From Xiphydria camelus (lineage: Eukaryota > Arthropoda > Insecta > Hymenoptera > Xiphydriidae), in NCBI GenBank assembly GCA_963678675.1, contig OY783193.1, positions 12,076,822 through 12,140,821 on the forward strand: DNA of 64,000 nucleotides, in the 5' to 3' direction. The notes beneath the pieces were generated by a model. The model was not told the DNA's origin. It worked only from the letters and a program-made list of their open reading frames with translations, and did no database searches. The position numbers were made by a program, and so were the translations under genes. This document shows positions 1 through 11,700 of the stretch, one piece after another. Each line of letters starts with the position of its first letter. Position 1 is the first letter of the stretch.

Positions 1-654
1 TGTACGCTATCTTCTAAGTTTTACCTATGACAGTGATAGGTAGGTAGGTAAATAGATAGGGTAGGTAGGTAGGTAGGTAGGTGGAAGGTAGGTAGGTAGG
101 TAGGTAGGTAGGAAGGTAGGTAGATAGGTAAGTAGGTATTTTCTACACGGCACTGCTCCAAAACATTCGGCACTCTCGTAGAAGCGTCCAACGAGCGTTA
201 CAATTGTCCGTCGCACTTGGAATCAATGAAACTCTGTCTTTCGCACTGCGATATCCCCCGTCATTTCGCGGGCGTACCCGCGACTAGCGGTTGCGCGAAC
301 GGAGATTGTCATTCTCGTTCCACACGATCTTCTCATCCCCCTTCCTAATCATCGTCCTCTTCCTCCTCCTCCTCCTCCTCCTCCTGCCCCTTCTTCACGC
401 AATTTCGTTCATTACCATTAGTTTAAATAATAAATTATTTGGTTTGTCACGCGCTCGTAGCGTCCTGGCACTTTAGTTTCTTTGCGCGGGCGTCGCCGGT
501 CGTCTTCTTCCCGGGAGTTCGACAATGACGGACACTCGCTACGTAAGAAGGTGGGTTGCGTATTCGTCGCGAAAGTCGGCTACATCGCGTACGACGTAGT
601 AGCTGTAGTAGTAGTTGTGGCGACGGCTCCGGCGTCGCTCAGCCGTGTGCGGCA
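1..654 (-). other. E75 3' UTR (partial) with TAGG microsatellite
   Basis: Downstream of the E75 stop on the minus strand. Contains an imperfect TAGG/GTAG tandem tract at 40-140 and a TCC tract at about 362-385. I found no AATAAA on the minus strand, so the poly(A) site probably lies beyond the window edge. Confidence 0.6.
40..140. repeat. TAGG/GTAG microsatellite
   Basis: Imperfect tetranucleotide tract; a second one lies at about 15487-15560. Confidence 0.95.
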
Positions 655-1317
655 CTACGCCTCGAGCGAGAGGGCCTTGCACGGTCCGACTAGTGGCCTG
701 GGAGAGGGGGAGGGTGACTTTTTCGAAAGGTTCAACGGCTGCTGACTGTCCGCGATGTCGACCTGCAGCTCCATCATGTTGCCGGGGCCTCCCGAGAGGA
801 CGAGCGTCGCGGCGGTGCTGGAGGTGGGTCTCGGACTCGTGCTCGTACTACTCGTCGCCGCGGCCGAGAGGTACCTCGGTGAAGAGGCTGGCGAATTTCC
901 GACTATGAGGTAATCGGAGGAAGATTGCTGCTGCTGCTGCTGCTGCTGTTGCTGCTGCAGTCTGGCGGTTGCACCCGTCGTCGTCGTGATAACCGAAGTA
1001 GCCGGCCACCTCCCCGCCGTCGAGTAACCGCTCGTCGTCGCACACTGAAGAAGACCGGCCTGAGATCCTTGGGGCGAACGGGCGGCCGTCAGAGTGGTCG
1101 TCGAGGCGCACTGTTCCGCCGGGGAGGGCGAGCCTGCCGGTGATCTCGGACTGGCCGTATCGCCTCGCATGATGTAGTTGTGGATAATGTCCGTTCGCTT
1201 GAGCTGCTCCGCGGTCATCCTGGGGCCCTCCATCAGGCTCTTGGCTAGGGTGGAATGGGTGCTGCTGAGTAGACTCGCGGTTTGCGGGCAGGATTGTTGA
1301 GAGGTGGTCTGTTGCTT

Positions 1318-1348
<31 letters not shown>

Positions 1349-2775
1349 GAGACAACGATCGCGGCGGCAGCGGAGGGACTCCTCGCGGGTGGCGAAGTTA
1401 GATGCAGGTGCAGCTGGGACTGCGTGTGGTGCGAATGTTGTTGTTGATGCTGCTGATGTTGCGGCTGATGTTGCTGCTGCTGCTGCTGATGTTGAACGAC
1501 AACGGGCTCGGCTTCGGCGGAGTCCTTCTGAGAGCGAAGCGCTCGGAACTTCTTGTGCGGCTTGTAAGCCTCGTCCATCAGAGAGTTCGTATCGTAGAGC
1601 GGCGGCGCTTGGAGCACTCGCTTGAGCACGGGCATGTCTTCGACCTCCTTGTCCTCGGAACGGGGACTCGAGCAGACCGAGGTGGGCGCGCTACTGGCAC
1701 TGCTGCTGGCCGGCTTATCGGGCTTCTCGGTGCCGGATTCGATTCCGCTGTCGCTCGGGGAGTCCAGCTTTCGGAAGCGCGGACACTGAGGCGGCTGCGG
1801 GGTTTTCGAGAGACTGGCGCGGTGCAGCTCGTCGTCGCCGGAGCTCGTCGAGCCGGAGTTGGCGCGTCTCCTGTGCGGACAGAGTCCGCCCGCCAGGGTA
1901 GCGGCGAGGAGGGGTGCGCTCGACGCGTGGTGCCCGCTGGGCGGCGCCACGTGATGGTACTCGGTGAGGGAGGCAACTTCACCGCTGCAGATGCTCTCGG
2001 TGCTGGACACGCTGCCCAGGGGACTCTTGACGGCTTCGTCGAGCGTCACGTCGGACGCCGATCCCCAGGATGCCGTGGGTAGATCCTCCTCCTTGGGCCA
2101 GAGCAGCGATTGCTGGCCGTTCGCGGAAACGTGTTGAGCCTGTTGCTGCTGCTGTTGCTGCTGTTGCGCCTGCAGCTGTTGCTGCTGCTCGGTCATTTTG
2201 AAGGCGAGCAATTTCTCGGAGTGAAGGGTGTTCAGGGTTCTGAGATCGGGTATCTTCTTGAGCAGTTCGCGCAGGATGTCCGGGTGCTGGGGATGGTTTT
2301 GCGCGAGCACCGTTTGCAGAGCGTTGCGCAGCTTGTTGTGCATCCGCTCCACCAGCTCGGTATTGCGGAGACCCGGCCGATCGGCGGCGATCACCACCAC
2401 CGAGCAGAAGAGGCCGAGTTCGGCGTCGGAGAGTCGCAGGGAATTGACGCGCTCGGCAAAGTCGAACATCGAATCCATGAGGAAGCGCGCGTTGCTGCTA
2501 TTGTGGATGGACTCTCTCTTGAGTACCTGGCCGTTCAGGCAGATCATACTATTGGTCTGGGCGTCGAACATGCAGGCCAGTCGTACGAGCAGGACCTCGA
2601 AGACGCCGGCCTTGAGGAGCGTGACCTGATCGTCTTGGGCGAGCAAGCTAAAGCCGGGAATGCATTTCGCGAATTCGATCACACCGCGGATCGCCGGCGA
2701 GAACCTTTTCGAGAAGTCCTGCAGCAGCTCCTGCTGTCCGGTCAACGGTTGCGGGTTGGGGTTCAGCGGACACGC
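655..2775 (-). CDS. E75: E75 last coding exon: ligand-binding domain and long F domain
   Basis: 706 codons plus stop. The acceptor TGTTGCAG precedes phase-0 ACPLNPNP. The first ~195 residues are the ligand-binding domain: the helix 3-5 signature with [20 protein letters not shown], then [26 protein letters not shown] and [17 protein letters not shown]. No clear AF-2 activation helix follows, as expected for the E75/REV-ERB repressor group. The F domain is low-complexity, with Gln/His tracts, but keeps islands shared with fly E75: [18 protein letters not shown] (here [13 protein letters not shown]), [33 protein letters not shown] with [14 protein letters not shown], a [16 protein letters not shown] block, and the C-terminal [17 protein letters not shown]. 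The protein ends ALSLEA at a TAG. PLNLS resembles a PxDLS CtBP-docking motif (inference). Confidence 0.96.
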
Positions 2776-5700
2776 CTGCAACACGAAGGGGGGAGACCCT
2801 CGGTCAGTTCGAGAGAACGCGTCAATCCCGCGTCTGTACGCGAAGGTCGCGAAACCGAAGAAAAGGAGAGGCGCGACCAGACGACCTCGTCGCGCGGCGT
2901 CCTCGACTTTCAGCGAGACCGCGAACTGCCGCCGCTTCCTCCTTCTGTACGCTCGCGCGAGGACGCCTGGTATGGCTCGCAGGGGATCGCACGCGTTTCC
3001 GCATCCGCGATTTGTCCGGTGCGAAAGCGCCAAGGACCTCCGCGGCGCGAACGAGATCGACGTAACGTTAGATAAGACTGCGAATGGTGAGAATACTGAC
3101 CAGTGTTGGCGGGCATGCGGTGTAGTTGGGCGTCTCGCGGGCCCTTGCCAGGACGGGGGCGACCTTGTCCCTGGTGAAGTCGCAGGTGTCGAGATGAGCC
3201 CGCACCACCGTGGCGAGGAGACGTTGCTCGTCCTCCAACTCGGCGGCGACGGCTTTCTCCTGAGAACGGCTGTGGGAGCTCTGCTGCATCGCAGCCAGGA
3301 TCCTAGCCTTCTCGCGTTTAGGCACACGGCCGAATCGAACCGCTGTAATCAGAAAAGAAGAGCGCGATGGTGAACGATGTGTCCCGAAGGCGAATAAGTA
3401 GAGTGTCGCGGCAACAGTTGACGCGATCGATGAACGGGTGATTCATGCACGTGAGTATGACGGGTCTCAGGACGAAAAACGACCTTCGTCCTCGATTAGT
3501 TCGGTAGCGTGGGTGGCTCGACGATTCTGATCGCGTAGGATGTGCGCGAAATTTTTATCGTTCGACGTTTCGATGGATATCGATCGACGGTTGCGATATC
3601 ACGGGAGGACCGCTACGACGGAAGGTTCTTATCACTAGACAGGGGAAAGCGAAACTTTCTCAGCGGAGAGAGAGAGAGAGAGAGAGAGGGAGAGATGAAA
3701 GTACAAGAGCGAGTCAGGTATATACGAATCCGAGGTAGAAAGTAAGACGACAGGGAAGCTCGTTGAGTCGGATACGATGATGTCGAAACAAAATAATCCA
3801 CGGCGACGAATGCAGAATGTGGGAGAAAGTGGACAGAAAAGGACCAAGGGTCGTCGGTGTCACGACGTGTCGAAGACACCTACCACCATTGTAATAATCG
3901 ACGACTCCGTTGAGGATCCCCTTTAAAATAGGTTGATCGTCTCCCATGACGGCGAGTGGGAGTTCACAATTTTATATTTCCCCAAATTCGTCAAACACTG
4001 CACACTTTCGCTTTCCTTACTCATCCATCGAGCACGACAATCACTATTGAGCGCGCCGCAGTTCACCTCGTCGTGGCTGACTTACACACGCGTAAGTCAC
4101 TCCTCGCGCGCGGCACGGCACACACTAATCGGCTAAGGACGACGACGGTCTCGAGCAGTGGGACAACACGTGCAAACGCGAGACAGCATCACCGCCGACT
4201 GAGTGACGTTCCGCGAGTCGCGTTCAACAGCCCCCCACTTATTCAGCCATCAACGACCCCCACTACCGGCGCGATTGTGGCCTTTGCTAAGCCTTTGGCC
4301 TTGAACTTGGTTTCAGCGACAGCCGCGTGAGGCGTACCGACGACCTATATACACACTCCGTATAACTATATATACGCGCGAACGAAGCAACGAACCGCGG
4401 CGCGGCCGGGCATATGCGCAGATGGCTTCGCCCCGCGCTTCACCGGGGGTAACCTACCCTCCCGTCCGACCTTGAACAACCCCGCGTAGATATTTGCCTC
4501 GTCACACGGGTTCGCTGCATACCGGGGCGAAGCCATTTCCCGCGCGATATACTCGTGGAACGTCGCATCGGAAATGCGAACGCCTCGATCCCCGAAAGAC
4601 AGGTGATACGGGAGTCTATACCGGATATCTTTTACATCATTTTCGTATCAAATTGATTTATCCGTCCGTCTCTTTCCCTCTCTGCTGAACATTGAAAAAT
4701 AACCCACGAGACGACCGTACGAAAACTAAATTTCATCTCATATCGGAGTGGACGATCGGGGCGCGCGCGCGCGCGCGTTCTCGATGAAATATCGTTACAC
4801 CGCGTTACCGCGTCGATCTACGCAAGAGCCAGCGCGGTTCGTCTGGTCACGTATGCCCACATACGTTTGGCGGGAGAGACGTCGTTACAGGAGCGCGCGT
4901 TACCTCCTACCAGGTGGAAGTCGCGCGCGCGAGAGTGAGACGGAGGTGGAGAAGGTTGTGGTGGGAGTACCGCGAGGGGAGGGGAGGGTATCGTACGGTA
5001 GCACGAGAAGTTCCCGAGGTCTCCGTCGAGAGCGTAGCGCCACGCGACGGCACGCCTTCTTCCACATCCCCGGGAGTAGGGGAACCCCCGACCGACGATG
5101 GACTCTGGTGGGGCTGAGCGGAGAGGCGCGCGCGAAGGGACGCGATGCGGAGAGGGGATATGGAGAACGTAGCGGCGCGTAGCGGTACTCTTTCCACGGG
5201 AATCGGGGGAGAGGTTCTCGCGCGGCGAGCGACGACCGCGACTGTTGACCTCGTGACGTGTTCCGTGTCGAAAGGGCTCGTCTCCTCTTCTATTTATTTA
5301 CTCACTCGCGTTCATTCATCCCGCGATATCCCCGAAAGGGTATCTCTACACCGCGACGCGATTCCGACGAATGGTTTCCTTCCGATCCGTATAGCCCCGC
5401 GTGCGCGATGAGAATAAATTCGAGCTTTTTTTTTCCAAATCGCGAGATATAGGTACCGGGAATCTAAATCGAATCCGGAAAGGGTGACCGCGATTCGACG
5501 ACGAGATTCCCGTTCGTCGCGGCCGAACGTTCCGGACCCCCGAGGTCGTCGACCTCGTCGAGCAGTTCGTCCCGTATCCACCCGTCTCTCCCCGACTTTA
5601 CGTCCCCGCCGCGCGCAATTTCGAATCGCTCGCTCGTCATCTCTCGCCGCGCGACGGACTCGCTCCGTAACGAACGTGTTATACCAACCGCGCGGAATAA

Positions 5701-8700
5701 TCGAAGCCGTACTTTCTCGAACGGTGAACGGCCACTTTCGCCAGTTGCGACACTCCCGCGCGCTCGCGCGAGCTCCGGAGCGGAGACCGCTTCGTCTACG
5801 CCCGAGTTGCGTAAATGGTCATTGCCCCCGCAACCCGAATTACCAAAACCATTTTCAATGACCTCCGCCGCGCGCGAGCGGAGCGTATATATATATAGAT
5901 ATATCCGTAGACGCACAGCCGCGAGTACAGCGGCGGAGCGAGCGTGCTCGAAAAGAGGTGTGGACCCCCGGGGTACACGCACCGCGTTGTGCAATGCAAT
6001 TCGGGGCGGGAGAGCAAAGCGGGGATAGCAGCTACGTCTGACGTCGAAGCGTTGTGTTATTACGTGATATTATTCCCCCCCTCCGCTCAACTATTTTCGG
6101 TGCGATCCACTTTCGAATCCGTGCCCGCCTCTCGCGGTTCAGAGACCCTATATGACCTCGGCTCAGTTTGTCGGATTGACGGGGCGAAAATAAGTCCTCG
6201 TTGAGAAACGTGTTTACACGAGTCACTGCGTCTCCTTCCCTCGCCTTCCTTCACCCCTGTTTCTCTCTCTCTCTCTACGCATCTTTTTGCTCTCCGCGGG
6301 AACGATAAATCGAGTTGCAATTTCAATTCCGATTCTCCCCGTCGCACTTTCGGCTCCTCGTTACGAATCCCTCCCGACCTCGAATGATCGACCGTACAAT
6401 TTTAGTTATTCGCGGGAAAATTACTGGACGCCGTTGTCAGTGACGAACATGACGAAAACTATCGACGACACCGCGAGACCGTCCCGACGAAGCGCGCGCG
6501 AATGAACGAATGAAGAAAAAATGAAATCACTCACCATCTCGACTCATGCCGACCGCGATGCACTTCTTCAGACGGCAGTACTGGCAGCGATTCCTGTTGA
6601 TCCGAAGAATGCTGCACTGCTGATTCTTGGTGCACGGTCGATACTGGATCTTCTGCTGGATGCTCCGGCGGAAAAAGCCCTGCGAATCACCGGCAAACCC
6701 CTCGTCAGTTTGACCGTCGCTGTCCGATGAGGACCCCGAGGAACAATCGTTCCCCGTGCGCGGCGCGGCCAGGTCACACTCGCACAAGCACCCCATGAAT
6801 TCTCGCGCAATCACGACAGATTGCGAACTAGTCGGACGCGATCGTCTCTGATTCACACCTTCGCTCTTCTCCTCGACTTTCGAGACGAACACTTGTTCCC
6901 GAAGACTACTCCTCCCTATCAACGCTCCTCTAAAATCCCTCTTCGCGGCACTGATCGCTCGCGATGCCGATACGCGCAATCGCGACAATGGGCGCGTCTG
7001 CCGCGCGAGACCGATCCTCTCGTCACTGACGCACTGTCGTCCTCGGAACTGGGCTCGCGATACACCTCGGCATCGAACACCTCGCTCGGCGTCACAGGTC
7101 GATCACGGAACAAAAATGCGCGCGGTCGCCGTAAAAGCGCACACTGTACTCTGGCGAGAGAGACGGTCGGGCCGCGACCGTTTGTATCGAGACTTGGCTG
7201 TGGACTGGCTCTCTCTAGCACGGAGAGCATAGAGCCTCGGCACATTGCCTTTGGCTCGCGGGGTGGGGGCCCTCTGACCCAATTCCCGGACGTTCACCCG
7301 CAGTTCACCGCGTGAAAGTGAGAGTCCCCGTGGCACCGTCTCTCTCCGACCCACACGCCGCCCGTATCGCCGCGTCTCGCTCGCTCGCTCGCGCGCCCGC
7401 CACCGCCGACGGAGCGCGCGTTCGCGGAGCGCTCTACTAACGGGTTCCTGCCCTCCCTCCCGCCGCGGTCCCCCTCCGCCCCCTCCCGCGCGCCTCACCC
7501 CGCCCGAGCCACCCACGAATAACACAAATAAAGCTATATAACTGCGCGGTGGGGCCTATTTTTCTGTGTCACCGTGATTATATTCGTTCCCGTATTTTTG
7601 GCGGTCCCTTCGTCGTGCTCTCCGGCGCGCGCGTTCGCCGTAGACGCGCGAACGGGCGGAAAGGATCGGGGGCGCGCGCCGTGTGACGAGTACCACCGGA
7701 CGGTGTGAGTGCTCTTTTTCCCATGCCTCCTCGGTACTCGCGTGTACACATACATCCCGCGTGACGCGAGATCGGTCCCGGGCCGCCTATCGGTCGACGA
7801 CCCCGCTCGGCCGGGGTTACGTAACGCGAAAAACGTTGTCACCGCGCAGACGCGGGGAATGCGCGTACGCGCGTACACGTCGGTGCGCGAGAACGCGTGG
7901 CCGTCCGCGTCTCGGCGACGACGACAACGACGACGCGACGACAATCTTTCCTGACGTCACGCACGCGACCTCGCCTACCTCAACTTCGTGCAGCCAGCGA
8001 GAGCGAGGTACCGTTGCATCGCTGCAGCCCGCGGCCGCCCGCTCTCCCGATGCGAGCGCTCGCTATACATATGTAGGTGTGTGCGCGTTACTCGCGTACA
8101 GCGCGGTACACGAGGGAGCGTACGCGCGTCGCCGAATTCGGCAACACACGTCGAAGCGCTCGTTGCGAGTGTCGCGAAATCGAGCGCGTTCGAAAAATCG
8201 CGCGAAGGGGCTGACGCGTCGGAGCGATCGGCTCGCCAAAGAGCAGCGCGTTGGGGTAGGTCCGAGAACGCGGTAGCCGGCGCGACTATCTCGCGACAGT
8301 GATATAAAAGACGCGCGTGTCGCGCGCGCTATATATTTATTCTGCGAGAACTTCAAAGCCGGCGCGGCGTTCGTTCGCGCCACGGAAATACATATATCTA
8401 CGCGGGAACGGGGGAACGCACGGGGCGAGCTTCCATATCGCGACACGGGGCAAGCGTATACCTACAGCGTGCAAAAGCCCAGGCGCGAGGGCAGCAACCC
8501 CGGGTGAACTTCCCGGGGTGGGAGGGGTGCGCGCGGCGCATCGATCTCTCGAACCGTACATTCCTACTCGAGCGGGTCAGGGGGCGACCACCTTCGCCGG
8601 AGCGCTACCTCGGAGACGCGCGCGCGCCCCGCCGCGGCACGTACGCACTCGTCTTCGCGCCTATTTGCGGCGGCGGATATCACGGAGAGAAGAGTATATC

Positions 8701-11700
8701 GCTGTTTATACCAAATTGCGGATTTGACATTTTCGGGAAAGTATCGCGTTCATTGCTTTGCTGTATACGGGGAGGAGAGTAAGTATGCATATTAATCACT
8801 CTTACGTTATATGGTAGACTCAACATTTTGGGAAAGTATTGCGTTAATTGCTCAACCGCGTATGACTCGTTATTGCGAACTTCGCTAGACGTATGTCAAT
8901 TGATATCACGCAATAAAGCAATTATCGCAATACTTTCCCCGAAATATCAAGTCTACCATCTATAGTAAACGGTGATCAATATACTCCTCTCTCTGCGTAC
9001 TCGGCGATTTTCCTCTCGCGATTCTACTCTACGTCGCGCAACTACTACCTCCTCACGAGGCGACGAACGAGCGCAACGAAACGGAAAAAGAGACTCGAGA
9101 CGGCGTCAGGGATCCTCGAGCGGGCGTGCCGCTTCTCGTGGCTATCGGCATGCTGCTTTTATTTTCCGCGAAATGCAGCAGAGCGGCATGCGTCCTATAC
9201 ATACAGGCAGTGCGCGAAGTGCCGCATCGGTCACGACGGCACGAGATCGCACGGACTGTGGGATGTACGCGCGGTGTGGCAGCGAGCGGGGCCAACGACC
9301 GGAGCGCCGCGTGCGATTTCCGCGAGTGGTGGGGTGGAGAGATGGGTTAGACGGAGCGAGGGGCGGGAGGGGAGGGCACGAAACGGAGTAACGGTGACGT
9401 ACGTAACGCTCGCGCACGCGCGCTTCGTCAAACCGCCGCGGCACTGCTGCGCCGCTCGGGGGCATTAACCGCGCGCTTCGGTCCCAAGAGTTTGCCAGTC
9501 GATCGGGCTTCGAAATACGCCAGACCAGAAAATTCCAATTCGAGCGGTAGTCTGTTAATTTCAGGACGTCGGGATCCACGGTAGAATCCTCGCTCGATCT
9601 CGAATCGAGGAACGAACGAAAGAGTGCGATCAAAACGCACAACAGCCTTTACCGCGTCCGTCAGCGTCGACTGAGAAATTTCGAGAACTCCTCCTCTCGA
9701 GTTCCGTCCCTACACACCGACGCGACTCGCCGGTCGCTAAACTCGGTCAGCTCTCGCACGCACGCTCCCCCGACCGTATCATCGATCCCCCGCTCATCTC
9801 TCGCGGGCAGTGAGCGCGCGCGTGACCCGCTAACGCCGACCGCGCGTTATCTGGAAGCTTCGGTGCGGAGATATGACGGGCGCGAGAACACCTACCACAA
9901 TAATAAGCGGCTGACCCGATTCCAAAGTAGATCCACCGCGGGGTCGCTAACCCCTCGACGGCACCGAAATACCCGCGCTCTATCTGATGAAAATGGGCTC
10001 ACGACTCGTTACGACATCAAAAGTGACGGCCGGGTGGGGGAGACGTGACGTAACCGCCGAAGAGGTCGACGACCGGAGGGTGAACGCACCCCTCGCCCGA
10101 TTTTCAACCCTCCTGAGCGAGCCGCCGGGAAAGTAGGTGCCGCGAGACCACCCCCCTTCCTGCGCACCTGTCGGTACCGCTTAACCTATTTAACGCCCGC
10201 GTCGGAGGCACGTCGATACCGCCGCGTACGCATACCTACGCGCGCGGATGCTAATGCTCGCGGGAACGTTCGTTGGTGCGCGCTGCAACGTTTTTGGCAA
10301 GTACTTTGATCGAGTTTCTGGATCCTCGACGGTTGGAAGACCGAATCGCTTCGAGGGACGATTTATCGGCACCGATCTACGCCCTCGAATGTTATTCGGA
10401 CTTTAATCCATTTGCATCAACACATATACGCTCAATTTTTCTGGTCACTATCACCGGAGCGCATATATGCGCTCAACTTTTTTGTACTTAAATATAATTT
10501 TAAAAAGTTTGGCGATAAAGGCTTTTTTTTCATATTTCTTTATGATGCAAATGAGTTTAAATTGTCTACGGCTAATTATTTGAATAAAATATTTAGTTAT
10601 TCCAACCAAACGTTTAGTTATTTCAAGCAAAAATTAGTCAACCTAACCAAACACACACAGATGGGGGATCTATATTTTACTAAACGGCTTGGTCATCATC
10701 TCCAGGATTTTGGTTTGATTAAGTTATTTTTCTCAGAGAGTGCAGTTATTTCCCCTGCGATATCCCTACGAGAAGGATTCATCATTCGCGGTACAGGTAC
10801 TTGGAAATTTAGCTTTCAAACAATTTTTCTTTATCGCAGATTCGAAAAATGTGGCCAAAATTATTCACCCCGTGTTTTCCCATTCTTCACATTCGGCCTT
10901 GTCTGAGCTGGAAAAGGACATTTTGAAATGCAGCTACGTCATCGTGCTATCAGCCTATCTCTCTCGCACTCGCAAGTTAGCATAAGTGCATCTCTCTGGC
11001 GTTTCGATGACGTCACGATGTTGTAAAGAGAAACACATTTATAACTCTGCGAACAATTACTTTTTTCGAACATTTTCTTTTTCGCGCGATACCGAATAAG
11101 TATGTATGCAGATTGCAAATTGAATAAAATATGAATTTTTTTATGCAAAGGCCGAATTCATCTATCCAACTCTGAAATAGGCGAAGCAGACTGGTATGAA
11201 TCCACCGAGAACCCCGCGTATAGTAGTACGCCAGGGGGCATGCAATAGTGGTACAACAGTAGTGCGACCGAGCGACCTAGTCTCGACGATACTCGACACT
11301 CTTCCGCGTTCTCTTCCCTTTCCACCGACCCCTCTCTTCCAGTGTGACTTACGCGCTCCACCGCTAGCGGCTAGGTCACTCGCGCGAGAGAGACTCGCCC
11401 GCTCTGCACCTCCTCTTTATATATAACCTATACACGCCATCCGAGCGCACGGACTGTAAGTTACTGACCTAGTCAACGGACGCGGCTACGAGAGCCCTAT
11501 GCGGCCGTGCGCGCACCGTGAAATGGAGGGCGATTCCAGGAGACTCGAGCGTGGGGTGCCGCGAGGGGTTGGAGAAGCGGAGAGAGGAAGTCGACGTCGA
11601 ACGTGTAAAAGCCCGGCCCTGTAGCGCTCGCGGTTGAAGCGACGACGCCAGGTGGCCGACGTGGACGGACGAAGGAGGCGATCTACTTTTTTTTCGGCAC

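Larger units (their letters stand above)
3948..6534 (-). other. E75 intron / D-isoform upstream region
   Basis: About 2.6 kb of CpG-rich sequence. It is the intron following the second-finger exon for the A and B forms and the presumed promoter and 5' UTR area of the D form. Apart from the receptor half-sites listed separately I see only short CG, TC and TA runs. Overlapping arginine-rich open frames here look like composition artefacts. Confidence 0.7.

Noticed and set aside
40..140. TAGG tract as telomeric repeat
   Set aside because: Insect telomere repeat is TTAGG; this is an imperfect tetranucleotide tract with a similar one at 15.5 kb, so an ordinary microsatellite.
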